DNA of 64,000 nucleotides from Tetmemena sp. SeJ-2015. Its lineage: Eukaryota > Ciliophora > Spirotrichea > Sporadotrichida > Oxytrichidae. Positions within the stretch are counted from its first letter, which is position 1; each line of letters starts with the position of its first letter. The notes below the pieces were generated by a model, which saw nothing but the letters and a program-made list of their open reading frames with translations, ran no database searches and was not told where the DNA came from. A program made the position numbers and the translations under genes. Of this stretch, positions 45,159 through 58,412 are shown one piece after another. Location of the stretch: NCBI GenBank assembly GCA_027382625.1, contig JAJKFJ010021997.1, positions 29,776 through 93,775 of the forward strand. The letters run 5' to 3'.

Positions 45159-48100
45159 TCAATTTTATAGATAAGAAGGCTACTTTGGTGGATACTCGTT
45201 TAACTACTCTATAAAAAAGAAGATTCTGATAAAGACACATAACAATTTTTATCTCTTGTACTAATTCCTTTCATCAATGATTTTTCGTTTTACCTTATTC
45301 CAAAGACTGGCTTTAATTTAGACAAAAACATTAAAACATTAATTGCCTGGCTCATTAACAAGAATAGATTCCCTCATACTTCCAGATGCTTCATTTAGGT
45401 AGCAGCCGAATTGAACATTTTCATAATCAGTGGGCACGTTCTCATACTTAGGATTATTCACTGACTATGCTTAGAGTGAAGAAGCGTCAAGATTATCTCT
45501 GTATAACTACTGATTGGAAATATCCTTTGGAGAGGAATTCTACAGTTTGTCTTAGATTATATGAGTTTGAGCAAGATGCTTTGCCTTCTGATTCTTCCTT
45601 ATGTTAATTGACATTAGCTCATTTAAGCTCTCGTGCTGATAATACACATCGGGGGTCCCATCTTAATTAAAAGATAAAGAATTTAACGAAACATCTCTAA
45701 TAGACGATCTTGGATTATCTTAATAGCCATAGAAATCAGAGCCACCTTAATTCTACAATTCCAATACACTAGAAGTTTTAGGCTAATCATCTCCCCTATT
45801 GAGTTGGTAATACTCTGATGTCTCCTGATCTATCTATTTTCTCTTAGGAGGTGGTATTTAGCTCAGGTCCTTAGGCAAGAGAGAAGACTTCTAAGATTAT
45901 CCCTAGTTTAACTTCTCAGTAAGTGCGCTATAGTAATCAATGATGTTGCAGGCATTAGATTTGGCAGGAACTAATTACGAATTCGTAACCTGAGTTTTAT
46001 CTGTGCTCTTTTAAAATGTGAAGTAGTTCTAAGCAGAGGCAGCGGTTATAGAGTTCTTTAGTCCATAAAGAGTATTCTAAGGTGGTTACTAGTAACAACT
46101 CCTTGCTCTTAGGATTCTCAACTTTTCCTTAGACTTCTTTTTAGAGATGGAAGCTGGTGCTGCTTAAGACTTCTAAGAATTGTTGAACTTGTGGTTTTAT
46201 AAAAGTTGGTAATTGATTGCTTGCAAGGGCCAATAGTGCTAGAAATCTTAGTCTAAGAAAGATTGTTGGCATTCTAAGATGGGACATTAACAGACTGATT
46301 GTTGCTTTTGGAGGTGCTACTCATGAAACTCATCTTATGAACTTTGGTAGGCTTTTGGATGATTGAGCTTGAAATTGACTTGGTATGCTTCTGCAATTTC
46401 TGTAATCTCGAACCTCCCTCATTTCCACCATCTTTGGCTACAGTTTTATTTACCCTTGTCATATAATCTATGCTTGGTCTTATTCTATGAAGGCCCTGTG
46501 GTGAGAAGGATTTCTATTGCTGCAGCTTATCTTTATTGTGAGGTCTTTTGTAGGAGCTTTCAGACATTACTCTAGAGGGAGGAGTGGGGTCAGGGATAAC
46601 CACTGGAGAATTGTGATAAGAACGCTTTGTCAAAATATTTATGCCGCCTGGTGGGATTTGATGATGCTAAGTAGGTTTTGAACCCGAGAGAGACTTGAAA
46701 TCTGCGCTGTCTCTCGATTTAAACTGAATGTGATTCCTATTTCTCGATTATATCTAGTTAGCTCTTCCCTCCTTATTTAAAGGAACCTTATCCTTCTATA
46801 TCAAACTTTATAAGAACCTTTCGTGAGGTGGGAGATCGAGAGAATTCCTCTTCTAGTGTAGGCTGTTTCTTCTCGAGACTTATTTCGAGTTCAAATTGCT
46901 CAAAGCATTCTTTTGTGCTGAGGAAGAGTTGTTGATGATTGATTTTTGAAGAAAATTAGAGGAAGAGTGCTCCACATTTGAATTAGAGGTGTCTTTGTTC
47001 TGTTAGACACTTACGAATTTCTTAACACCCTTAACTTGTACTCCCTCATCCACGTCAAAACTCTCTGCCTGATCATCATCGTGAGTATTACACACAGTTG
47101 GAGATTGAGAGAAGATAGACTGCTTCTTACTTACTATCACTGTTTTGAATTGAGTAAGTTGGACATTTTAACTGGCTTATTGTAATCCCTTCTAATTCTA
47201 AGGTAGCTTACTAACTTTCTGCTAAGAGAGAAGTTTCTTCCTCATTAGCTCTATGTTATCGCTGTTGACTTTATAAGAGTTTGACTACTTCTTTAATCTG
47301 AGAAACTCCGACGATTTACCATCTGATTTCTTACTCATAGAGCTCATTCTTTGTTAAATATGCTTCTTTTCTAGGAACTTTGCGACAATTAGGAGCCTAT
47401 TGATCTAGCAGATCGAATATTAAAAGATGAATTTGGATATATCGAAGAGATCTTCCTGATAACTAGGAGCGATTGTCAAAATCTACTGGCTTAATCATAA
47501 CTAAGGCTATCTTTTGGTTGGATTTCCTTCTGTCTGCTGTTTTAAAAGGACTGAAGACTGCATTAATTCTTGCTTAGGAACTTATCTTCATATTTGCTAG
47601 CTGTTGCATTTATTTCATAGAAGCCATCTAAGAAGTGGCACTCTAGGTAAATAAGCCTTACTTGCTTGATAGATTTCTAAACTAACTCGGCTCTTGTTTC
47701 TTAAAATCAGTCAACTTCTTTTGAGCCACCTTGTTTGAAGATAGCTGCTTCTCCTTTTTAAAGTTAGAAGAGAGTCCTTAATTAGAGATTATATTACTTT
47801 AGGAGATTCCTAACTATGACTCAATAGTCTAGATAGAAGATAATTTAGCGATCTTGGCTGAAGCTGATAGAGTAGGAGGGCCACTAATCTTACTCACACT
47901 TGGGTAGGGCTACTAAAGATGATTATTATTGCTTGCTTTGAGCAAGTAATCATTTTTTCTCTCACTCATATTCTTCTTATCGGTTTGCGAAGTTATTGAC
48001 TCTTAGATGTTACAAATAGAGTTCTCTTCTAGAATTTAATCAGCCTGAAATTCAACAAATTCCCCATTACCTTCAGAACTTAAATTATGGGCTATGTAGA

Positions 48101-49658
48101 TTTCAGCATTCGAGTCTAAAAAAAAAGTTTAGAGCATGAAGAGATTAAGCAAAATATTTGTCTATGTTGGTTGTCTTATGATTGTTGATAGATTGCAGAT
48201 TCCTCGAGAAAGTCTGTTATTCATTAAGTTAAATTTGGATAAGATATGAAATGGAGAAATAACAATTAATTTCATTTTTGAGATAAACTAATACATATTT
48301 AAAGATAAAGATCCATGAATACTGTATTTTCATTAAAAACTTTATATATAATCTATTTCATGGATTCATTTTATGAATAGGGAATAATTAATATCCTATT
48401 TCATCTGTGAACCTTGATATTTCCCCTGCCTAGTTATGGACTCAGCCTTATTTTGCTTGAAAGTGCTTTTCTCGAAAGATTAAATGCTGCTTTGTTAGGT
48501 AAGGCTTGATATCCAATGTTTATCATTAATTTTAAACTTTAAATAATTTTAAAGCTTCCTTTTTAATCATCCTGATAAGGAATACTTTTTTAAATACTCA
48601 TGGTATTATGATTATTCAAGCCAGCAGCATTTTAAATAAAACGCAATATAAAGCGTTTTCTAATTTACTCTAGAGTTTTGAAGTTTGCTATTTCCAAAGA
48701 CCTCTGGTGATCTTGAAATCTTCAATCTTTTATTGTAAGCCTTATCTTGATAGGGGCGCCTGTCTCTCTCATTTATAGGAGAGAGGGTGTGCTGAATCAA
48801 AGATAAAACTTAAAATAAAAGTTAAATCAGGCTGTTGACTGAGGACTGTTCTTCTCTTATCCCCTCTAGCTCATTCAATCTGCGACTCTCCCCATACAGA
48901 GACTATCTAATAGACATCTTAAAAATAATGTCTTTTTAATAATGATTTCAATTTTGTTATCTTTCTTTGATCAGTGTCAATTCTCTCTGCACTTCTTTTC
49001 TTTTTCAATTTCTTGTTCTATTAGCTCTATTTCTTGGCATTAAGATCAAGCATCTTAGAGGAGCTGCCAATCTTAAATTGCATGTCTATCTATTAAGAAC
49101 TACTTTTTTCTATATCTTGCCTAGGCCTGGATGAGTTTGAGTCAAAACTCTTCATATAATCGGCTCTAAACGGTTTCTAGCCTTAGGTAGCGAGGTCGTT
49201 AGTTTATCTTAGAGACAAACTGGGCGAGAGAAACTAACTTTAAGAATCTTGTTAGAAGTATGTCCCAGACGTCTAGCTTTGTGAATGCCCTTGAATTCCG
49301 AGAGTAAACTGCTCTGTACTTTAAGTATTGCTCTGAGTCAAGGAATTGAATACATCTCCTGATGATGCTGCCTTATCTTTCCATTGAGGGTTGGTGTTAT
49401 TTTAGGAGCTTGCAATCTATTTCTACCTCTAAGACACTTAAGGATTCAGATAATTGAAAAATAGCGAATGAATAATAAAAATGCTTTCATTTTGAGATAT
49501 GAAGGCAGCTATTTACTTTTCTTCGTTAGCTTCTAAGTATTTGAAAGTCCAGTTGCCTTTGATCTTTCTTGTTTTAAAATGAGTGGCGATATTCCAACCT
49601 TTTGAGATTAGGATAAAGCCAGGCTTGGCGAATTTATAAAGCTATTTATTTGCTTCAT
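45159..49658 (-). CDS. Large disordered Ser/Gln/Asn/Lys-rich protein
   Basis: No domain is recognised. The ATG at 49658 gives MKQINSFINSPSLALSQSQK. The protein is low-complexity throughout (for example TQSTEQFTLGIQGHSQSQTS, SKKSDGKSSEFLRLKKQSN, KSFMSS-type tracts and HNSPVVIPDPTPPS), with basic and Ser-rich patches and almost no hydrophobic core. Gln is written with CAA, CAG, TAA and TAG, and numerous AT-rich breaks (about 48120-48770, 47340-47370, 49450-49500) are probable IESs. The C-terminal sequence around 45340-45400 reads SMRESILVNEPGN. The last in-frame TGA is at 45159-45161, but the final 180 bases are AT-rich and the true stop may differ. It faces the end of DNA2. It may be a scaffold or phosphoregulated structural protein (inference from composition only). 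Confidence 0.55.
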
Positions 49659-50221
49659 TATCAAAAATAAAAATTAACATTTTCCTCTTTGCAATTAATT
49701 TTTCCCCACAATAAAAATGTCCTTAATTTGCAGCATAACTCTACATATTTATAATCAATATTTCTGCTTTTGTAATTGTGAGTATATTTAAAATTTCATA
49801 AAGAATAAAATTATTCCAAGAGAGATATGTAGGAGATACTTGGATAATGAGATTAAGATTTATTTCAGAAATTGTGAATATATATAGGCCCTTCCTCTAT
49901 TTATTAATTAATAAACCTCAAAAATATTTTTTAAGAAATAAAAATACTTTCTTAAGAAAGTATTAAATCTGATTTCATTATACCACTACACATTAGTATT
50001 TAGGTTTATAGAAAGATGATTGGCCGCTTTGTTTTCTAACTTAATGATTCTTCCATTTCTTTATTCTTAATTGTTTAGCAGCTTGATCAAATGCGAGTGA
50101 GAAAATAGATTTGCTATAATCAACGTTTAATTAATTAATTTTCCCTCTTCCGAGAGAATTCAAATTTTAGCTCTCACCATTAAAATCTCTGTCGAGAATA
50201 CACTCACTCGCAACTCGATTT
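49659..50221. promoter_or_regulatory. Divergent intergenic region
   Basis: 563 bp, AT-rich, lie between the divergent starts of the Ser/Gln-rich gene (-) and the CXC gene (+). It is the promoter region by position. A direct repeat of an AAGAAA-type element around 49930-49965 was seen, but its meaning is unknown. Confidence 0.35.
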
Positions 50222-53200
50222 ATGAGCGATAAACATCTCAGCTAGTCCTCAAACAAGGACCAGCAATCGGAGTCAAACCCGACTCTTACTTCTCAACCCT
50301 TTACTACCCCCTCCCTATTTATTAAGAGACCCATCCCTATGAAATCCCCCATGAGCAAAGATGGAAAAATGATTGCGCACTCGTCGCGAAACTCAAGTGA
50401 GAGCGGTGCAAATAACACTGAAGGCAAGCACTCGCGTAACTTAAACAAATCCTTCCACGAATTGCCATCCGAAGTGCCGCTAATGAGCATGAGATCACAC
50501 TCCTTCTAAAATCCCTCTTCTGGTCTAATAAGAAATATATGCTTGTGCAATCACTTTATTAGGATTATGAATATCATGTCTGTAGCATGAGAAAGAGAAT
50601 AAAGTGCCTCTTTAGACATTCCAGAGTACTAGTTTATTAAGTTTGAGTGGTTAAGGAGCCTTCTAGCCTCCAGTAAGCTCGGAGACTCACAAAGAATTTA
50701 AATCTCCTTCAAGGCTCTTTGGCTCACCTCAGTCTCGTAGAGAGACACCTTCCAAATGCTACCAAGCTGCTTTTGCTAATCTGAACATCGGCAGCACAGC
50801 AGGATCTGGGTCAAAGTACAAATCTAACTTTGGAAGTGGAGGCAAAGGACCCACCAGAGAAGGCGCTACAGGGGCAGGCCTGGCAAGCTCCGATTTCTTC
50901 AAAACTATTCAACAAAGTCCCATGCTTTGCAAGACTTTAGCCCACGATTGGAAATAGAGCCCCAACATCACTCCCCAGAAAGGTAGAGGCTATGACATGC
51001 TCTTGGGCATGACATGTAGGGTGGAGATTCTCAACTTCCCTCCTAAATAATGACTAGACAGAACTTCTAATAAAGTCTACTCTCACCTGCTCCTGATAGT
51101 CAACAAATCGATTCATACAATAGAGGCGGCTTAAATATTAACGCTCATAATAAAGATAAGGAATTGACCAGTAGGAGATTATTTCAAAGTCCTCCGAAAT
51201 TCAAAAGCGCTCTAATTGGATCCACCAAAGGAGGCACCAAGATATATACCAACAAGCTAGAAGACATTTCTGAGGAAGAACACCATATCCTTCCTATGAG
51301 CTCTATGAATGAAGGTTTGCCTTACTTCAACGACAACACTTTCAACAATTAAGGGTCTACTTCGCCTCCTGAACATGATCTACTTATTGAAGGCCCTTCT
51401 TTCAAAGGCAATATGAAGAGACATTAAATTCTGGCAGAAGAGGACGACCCAACTTTCACCACTCCTGCCATAGACTCCCATTACCATCAAAATCAAGGAG
51501 GATACTACAACTAACACGCTCATATGCAACCTCCTGGTTATCAATACTAGATGTAGAATCTTCCCTCAGGTAGTCACAGATATCAAGCAAATCAGTATTA
51601 GGCACAAAGCTATTATCAGGGTCCCCCAAATACACATCCTGGATATTCAGCCCACTACTCTAATGAGTATCATTACATGTCAAGCTAAAAAGACTACGAT
51701 AACTGTGATAAGTATCATTAGTCTTGCAAGCACTCAAACTCGAGAGCTCATAGGAGCAATACCATGTCATCTTTAGATCTCTAGAAGCAAAGTTTCGTCA
51801 ATTCGCACTTCTAATCTCAAGTCAACTATAACTGTATTGGCGCTCAAAAGAATTCAATTGAAAGATAGGAGATCAGAATCAACATTCAGCTTCCATAGAT
51901 GGGTCCTGGTGAAATGGGGTCTTAGAATTATTACCATCCCTAGCCAGACCAAATGGGTGAGTACCCTCATCATCCTATGAGCCATCCAATTAAGCTAAGA
52001 CAAATATAAGGCCATCCTTATCATCATCCCTACCCTCTACCTTACAGTGATCTTCAAGGTTACTATAATCCTAGTCACGGAAAGCAAAAGAACTTCTCAA
52101 GTATAAAGAAAAAGACTGGAAGAAAGCAAGATCTTATTGCCCATGGCAGCGGTATGAAAAGAAACTATGGATAGTTTATGAAACACAGTGGAAAGAAGAC
52201 GATCTCAACTTAAAGCTCACATCATTAAATGCCATATCCTATGAATCCAAGCATGAGTAATGCAAGTAACCAGGGCTAGTAATAGTAGCTCGCTCAAGGT
52301 AGTTAAAACCTTGGCTCAGTTTAGAACTCTGTCTCAAAGAGCTCCTAAAAGTCGAATCAGAAAAGTTTAGCTAAGATGATGCAAAATTAGCGACTTTTTG
52401 AAAATAAACCTTCATTCAAATAGAGTTAATTTTGTCCACGCTTAATTGATATTTACTCCAGATGATTGCTAAGATCGCCTTCTTCAAACTCCTAAGGGAC
52501 CTATGAATAATGAACTCACTCCAGATAAAGTCTCTTAGGCTTAATTAATCCTATGAAGTATGGATGAATATTTTTAGGCTGTAAATAGTTCAAATTTCAA
52601 GACTCCTCAAATGCTTCTTCAAAGCGATAACAAATCCACTAACTAACCCTAAAAGACAACTTGTAACTGCAAGAAATCAAAGTGCCTGAAACTTTACTGT
52701 GATTGCTTTGCCTTTGGTCTCGGCTGCTCTCCAGATTGTAACTGTTCAGACTGTGCAAACTTGGAAGGTAATGAGGAACGCAAAATGGCCATGGATTCCA
52801 TAACTGAAAGAAATCCTAATGCCTTCAAACCCAAGATCTAAGAAAAGGGCTTTCACTCGAAAGGATGCCACTGCAAGAAAAGTGGATGCCTTAAAAAGTA
52901 CTGTGAATGCTATCAGAGTGGAGTCATGTGCACTACCCTATGCTCTTGTGAAGGATGCAAGAACTGTGAAGATAATATGAAACAACATAGTGACAGGAAA
53001 TCATTCATGCAACGTTATGATGAGAGAACGGAGCCAATGGAGGACGTGGATGATGTGGTCTAAGATAGAACAATTGAAAGGAAGATGTCCATAACCCATC
53101 CCTCACAACAGTCTAACTCAAACTTAATATATTTGAGGTATGCTTAAGCTTATTTTTTCAAAGATGAGGATGATAATTGATTTCAAGCCTGAGGATATTT

Positions 53201-54372
53201 TGAAATCAGAGAGGAAATAATCTCTCTAAGTTGATTCAGTGCAGCACTCCAAATAACTCAGCCCCATCCCCGATCTGATGCAAAGTAATTCATCCGAACT
53301 TGAACAATCTCCTCCTTAGAGTAAGATTTACAATTCAAGCTTCTTATGTCTTATTTAAATGAAGAATCAACGGCTTAAAGAGGATGTCTCAATGCAAGGC
53401 TCGCCATCTGAATCCAAGGGCTCTCCAATAGACCACAAGTCGAAGGACAAGACAAAGTCAAGCAATAGAAAGCCAAGACCTCCCAAAGCGAAAAAGAGCA
53501 AAGATCTAATATCCTTGGAGAATTAAAGCTCCTCCCTTGACTTAGTGTAGTCTACTCAAGCCTAGAAGTCTTCAAGTCCTTTGAAGTTAGAGCAAGACAA
53601 TACATTACTGCAACAAGCAAATAAGCATATGTCACCTGTCAAGGAAGTCAAATTTAAGACTGAGATCTAAACTCCAGGAGCAACAGTAATGAGCCATGAG
53701 AAGTAAAGTAAGTCAGCACAACAAGCAAGCACAGCCAAAGGTTAATCGATCAACTAGATTGAATCGAAAAATCTGAAGCGTCAGAAGGTGACTCATGCTA
53801 TGCCCTCTCTTGATATCTTGAAAACTGACTCTCCTTAGAAAAAGAAAGAATCTATCTTAATATAAATTCATGAGTTTTTAAAAAATCAGGCCAAGGTGCA
53901 GTAGCAGCATTAAGCACCTATCCTTAAGAGACAAGGACTACTAGAAAGGCAGTTGGTTCACAACCTAAAGAGGAAACTAAGGATTCAAATCAAGTCTCCG
54001 CCTAAAAGAATCTACCTCATTCAAAGCTCACATCCTCATCTTAAAAACATGAAAGCTCTCCATAGACCCCTAAAATTACAAAGATGAGTTAGGCTGCTCA
54101 TTTGGAGATGTCAGTCGGAAAAGACGAAGCAAATAACTTGAATAGTGAGGCTAGCCAAATCACAACAAGGAGCCGGAGAAGGCAACAGTAAGTGGAGCCT
54201 AATCCGGAAGCCTTGCAAAGCTCAGTTGCTAAAGGTGCTTCTTCAAGTCAATATTTTTATGCAAATTATTGCCTTTTTTTATAAGTAAGCAAGAAGCTCA
54301 AGTGGGCTAAACACCAGCTCACGTAACAAGATCCTAGAGGAAGCAGCTCAAAACTCAACACTGATTTGTTGA
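50222..54372 (+). CDS. Tesmin/LIN54-type CXC (CRC) DNA-binding protein
   Basis: The paired Cys-rich CXC domain binds CHR-type DNA elements in LIN54/tesmin/TSO1 proteins, which regulate cell-cycle and developmental genes. CXC1 reads [20 protein letters not shown] plus [12 protein letters not shown] (about 52660-52765). The conserved linker includes [10 protein letters not shown], and CXC2 is [20 protein letters not shown] plus [13 protein letters not shown] (about 52865-52970). The ATG at 50222 gives MSDKHLSQSSNKDQQ. Residues before the CXC pair are long and low-complexity, with many Gln, His and Tyr ([14 protein letters not shown]). The tail after it is Lys/Ser-rich. The CAAGT IES (54244-54303) must be removed to end at [20 protein letters not shown] is at 54370-54372. 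Other IESs lie near 50500-50640, 51045-51110, 52425-52460 and 53140-53180. Confidence 0.9.
54244..54303. other. IES in CXC gene, pointer CAAGT
   Basis: CAAGT lies at 54244-54248 and 54299-54303, 55 bp apart. Excision joins KGASSS to [14 protein letters not shown], then TGA. The unexcised reading also stays open for a while, so support comes from the pointer, the AT content and the better C-terminus. Confidence 0.65.
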
Positions 54373-54934
54373 AAAAGAGGCTTGTTGAAGGCTGCTATCC
54401 CAAAGCTCTCAATGAATGCTCCACTCCTAATTCTATACTTCACTAACTTTATTGATCCTATGTAAGACCGTCTTTAAGAGTTAAGTCTCTCTGAGGGATG
54501 GTAACTAAACTATTACTCGCCGTCCTGTAAACCAAAAGTGAAGCATAATTTAAAAAATAAGTATTGTCCTCACCTAAGATGAATACGCGCACATGAAAGG
54601 ATGGCTATACTTTCTAAGCTCTCAGTATTGAGACCTCGTACTATATTTATCAGCTTTCATACATATCCCTCAAAAGTGATAGCATTTGCGTTTGTATATT
54701 GCTTCACTTCCTTTCCTTCTTATTAAAAATTTAAATTTCCTCTTTCTCCTCTCCTCAAATCCACAACCATTTCTTCCATAAAAAGGTGAAAATTTTTAAA
54801 CATTCATCGAAATATTCAATTAATTAATTCGTTTAAGAAGCTAAGAGGCGCTCTCAAATATATATAAGTTCGTAAAAAACTGCTTTAGTTAAAACATTTA
54901 TTGCCTAATTAATTTGTTTTTTTCCTTGCTATCC
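54373..54934. other. AT-rich convergent spacer
   Basis: 562 bp lie between the stop of the CXC gene and the stop of the MT-A70 gene. Nothing coding is supported. It marks the change from IES-rich genes on the left to the largely IES-free block on the right. Confidence 0.45.
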
Positions 54935-56722
54935 TCAGGCTCTCACGGGTTCTTGGAGATTCATATCAATGCTCTATATCCCAACTGTAACAAATTTGTC
55001 CCGCTATTAACACTGTCTTCCGTAGACATCTAGGTATTTGCTGTCAGGTATAAACTGTTCCACAAATTCATAAAACTTCTAGGGCTTCTGACAAGATAAT
55101 CCTGCTTCCTCAATTATGACATTCATGTGAAATGCTAGCTCTGTCCTTGTTCTTAAGTAATCAAAGTCGCCTTTAGTTCTAGCAACGATACAAAATTCAG
55201 CTACATGTCGTAGATAGAACCCAAGGTTGTTGTATAATGTCTTATCTTTGTTTAACTTTATCCACACCAAAATGTCGCATTTTTAGTACCCTATGTCTTC
55301 AATATACTTCAGTGCAGCCTCAAACTATGCATTAACGACCCATAAGAATAAGTAACCTTCTCTCTGTAATTGATTTATTGGAACGGCAGAAAAAATTTTG
55401 TTGTTAGCCATGGTCTTGAAATTGAACTTGCAGCCTGTCATTTTATAAGGAGGATCTTATATTATTGCCCCATAACCTCTTCCACCATCCGCTGCTATTG
55501 TGTCCTGAATGATTTATGCCCACATCTCTTGGCTGTTGACATCACCTTCGTACTGAGTCTGCTTGTTATTGCCTCTCCGTCGTCCCCATCTAAACTAGTC
55601 AATCTAGAATGGTGTAGCCGGAGTATAATCTTCGTACTGTTCTCTATTCAGCTTTTCATTTTGATTCGATTATCGAATTTTTTGAGGGTCATGCTTAATG
55701 AGCAGCTCTTCCTTATGTTTTTGGATAAATTAAGTCTTAAAATTGTCAAACTACTCTTGCAAGCTAGCGATTTGGCAATCTTGTTTCAGCATCTCCTCTA
55801 GCTGTGATCAAATTTTATTCTTCAAAGTTCCAATAATCTGCTTGCATTCTCCATTTTCCTTTTTCAATTTGGTATTTTCAATTTGCAAAGCCATAATTCT
55901 CTTGAGAAGGAATTTTTCTCTTTGATTTTGCTCACTTTAATTTCTGCGGAGGCAGTATTCATCGTCACTGTTGTCAATAAATTCTTCTTGGTTATCATAT
56001 TTTTATTCCTCTGGATTTTCATGTCTATTCTTTTTCTTGTTCCTCCTTTAATTGTTTGATTATTTTTGTTCAGCCTTTCCATACGTAATGGCTCTTGGTT
56101 GGAAGTGACGATTTTAAGGGCAATTTTTTTCCTTTAACAGAATATTGTCGGCTCTATATTGACGAAGCCATCTTTTAAAGGTTCGGACGTCGATGAAAAA
56201 TCTAGATACAAATGAGATTTGCTCTCTATGCCAGTTATATGAGTCTCTCAATTCTTGACGATACCTGAGCAAGTCAATCTATTTTCCTAACTTCTCAATT
56301 TTAAGATTAATTAGAGAGCTGATGTTGCCAACGTTTTTAAGAATAACCTCAATCTGATATTCTATTGATTCATGCCTAACCTTCGCCCACTTTTTTATTT
56401 CTTCTTCTGGTATGACTTATACTTAAAAGCAGTCTAGCTCCTCCTAATCTTTTACAGGGCGTTCAAATTACCCTTGATGCTTTTGAATCCTTGAGGATCT
56501 TGATCCTGCATTGTTTGAAGTGATATTCTTTGGGGCTGCCTTCTTTTCAGTGTATCTGTAGTAGTCTGCTCTTACAGCTCTTGAAGGATATTGACTGTCA
56601 GATTGTCCATCTGTGGGATCCCTCTATCTGCTCTTGAAATCTTTGGCTTTGCTGTCCTGTGTAGAACCTGCTCTCTGAACGTTCATTTCTTTATTTTGAT
56701 TGTTTGCTGAAGTGCTATGCAT
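54935..56722 (-). CDS. MT-A70 family N6-adenine methyltransferase (DPPY)
   Basis: MT-A70 enzymes transfer methyl from SAM to adenine N6 in RNA (METTL3/14) or DNA (METTL4 and the ciliate MTA1 complex). The ATG at 56722 starts a Ser/Arg/Gln-rich region, followed by charged coiled-coil (FLLKRIMALQIENTKLKK, SQLEEMLKQDCQIASLQE). The catalytic part has GYGAIIQDPPYKMTG (about 55440-55470), REGYLFLWVVNAQFEAAL, CDILVWIKLNKDKT, GFYLRHVAEFCIVARTKGDF and PDSKYLDVYGRQ. The stop is TGA 54935-54937. The usual fourth motif residue W (DPPW) is Y here. The whole 1.8 kb is one frame without IES or intron, apart from one in-frame TGA at 55808-55810 in the coiled coil. About 595 residues. Family membership is secure; substrate and activity are unknown. 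Confidence 0.85.
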
Positions 56723-56955
56723 TCTTAAATTTAAATTAATAACTTAATAATTATATAATAAAACTACTAATTAGCATTTTTTATTGGTAACATTTAAAAT
56801 CCTAAATTTTAAATTAAAATTGGTCAAAATTTTTAAGAGTAATTCATAAGTTAAATTTAATGTTTAAAGTATTAATTTAAAGCCATTTCCAACTTTTAGC
56901 TCACTTTAATTTTTATAAGCTTATAAACATCTTAGATTTAATAATTAATTATATT
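56723..56955. promoter_or_regulatory. Very AT-rich divergent spacer
   Basis: About 230 bp between the MT-A70 start (-) and the first open segment of the next gene (+). It is extremely AT-rich, ends in a TTTTATAG that could be a splice acceptor, and holds no recognisable gene. Confidence 0.35.
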
Positions 56956-58385
56956 TTATAGAAAAGAATAAGAATCAGCGAAGACGGATCCTTCAGAACA
57001 GAGAGAGCAGATCACAAGCCAAGCCTACTATAATTAAAAGTAAGTTTAAGAAATAAAATATTTATTAAAAATAAATTTAAATTCAATAGCTTTAAATTAT
57101 TTTTATAGTTTTCATTTTGGAGACATCAAGGAATGGCAAAAGGAAATCGAGCAGGAATGGTTTGGCAGAAACTCGCTGAGTTTACTGATCGCTGTCGTTG
57201 AGGCGAAAAATTATCAACCATCCAAGTATTTTCAAGGCTTGGCTCGCTTAAATGTGCGATTAAACATTCAGATGCAGAAGATGGAGATCAAAACTAAAGC
57301 TCACTCTAATACAATACACAAATAAGGTAAGTTAACTCTAATTCTTATATAATTAACTATTTTAATCCAATTTACTTGTTAATTTAAACTTACTCTTATA
57401 GATCTTTTAATAAAATAAGAATAATAGTGATTAGACCTACAAAAGATCAAGGTCAGCAGAGGCTCATTCAAATAAAGTTTCTGACTATCCTATTTCTTAG
57501 CTCCTTCAAAGGTAAGTACCAGATTGTTTTAAATTTTTAAAAATCAAAAGGAGATGCATTTAAAAACTTAAGCCAACATTATAAATTTATCAGCCAATAA
57601 CCTTTCAATATTTTATTACTTAATTCAAGAGAGCCCTTGAAGTTAATGAGGCACTCTTATTTAATTTACTTAAGGAGAGCAAGCTAACATAGGATCAAAG
57701 CATCATGTAAAGTTGGTGATAATTCACCTTCTGCAATCTGTATATTTAGAGCTGCACTATAAGCAGTGGCATGATTCAGCTTCCAGACTTATTCTTTGAT
57801 TCTCCATCATCCCATTCAAAATAATTATAGCCTCATATGAAATTTTAGAGCGCTATCTGCGAATAACTACAACAATGCAGTATGGAGAGCAGAAAGCCTG
57901 CTTTAAAAGTCTAAAAGTATGCCTAAAAATAAATAAACTTTGCTTTAATTAACGAGAAAATATACTGACGTCAAAAATCGGAGAAGGTTTAAAAGTTTAA
58001 TTAATTCAACCTTGAGCAAGATATTCTTGGGAGTTCCTCAAGGAAGATACATTAGGAGATTAGACCATCTTAAGAAGAGCAAAGCTTGAGTGGAAGAACT
58101 ATCTTAAATAATATTTCAACTGCCGTAGAATTAGGAAGGCTACTTCTTAGACTATAGTCTTCAATTTTAAATAAGCTGGAGGGATCCTCTAATAATTGCG
58201 ACATCCTTGAAGCCTTTCCTGTTCTAAAATTAATGGCTTATATCCTGGTAGCCTGCCTCAGACATCAATAAGGCATACATGATTTAAAGCAGCAGTTAGA
58301 GAGGACTTAAATGCAGCAGATACCCAATCGCAATGCAGATGCTTTACTGAGAAAGCTATTTTCTCCAGAAGTTTAAGTTTTAATT
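56956..58385 (+). CDS. Unrecognised protein with several introns
   Basis: Not recognised. Coding segments include KEQESAKTDPSEQREQITSQ, HFGDIKEWQKEIEQEWFGRN, LSLLIAVVEAKNYQPSKYF, SRGSFKQSFQLSYFLAPSK, ALEVNEALLFNLLKESKLT and DILEAFPVLKLMAYILVACL. They are separated by AT-rich GT-AG stretches (GTAAGTTTAAG...TTATAG near 57041-57109; GTAAGT...CTTATAG near 57326-57401). No start ATG was found, so a first exon may lie upstream at about 56.7-56.95 kb. The C-terminal reading continues to about 58385 with TAA/TAG as Gln and abuts the end of the transposase ORF on the other strand. Mostly helical and charged; no motif claimed. Reality is supported by several adjacent segments of good composition. Confidence 0.45.
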
Positions 58386-58412
58386 GCTACTTAGAGTGCT
58401 AGCTATCGGTTC

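Noticed and set aside
56956..57040. bZIP-like basic region (RRRILQNRESRSQAK) in one frame
   Set aside because: That frame hits a stop soon after the splice junction, while another frame gives a long open continuation.
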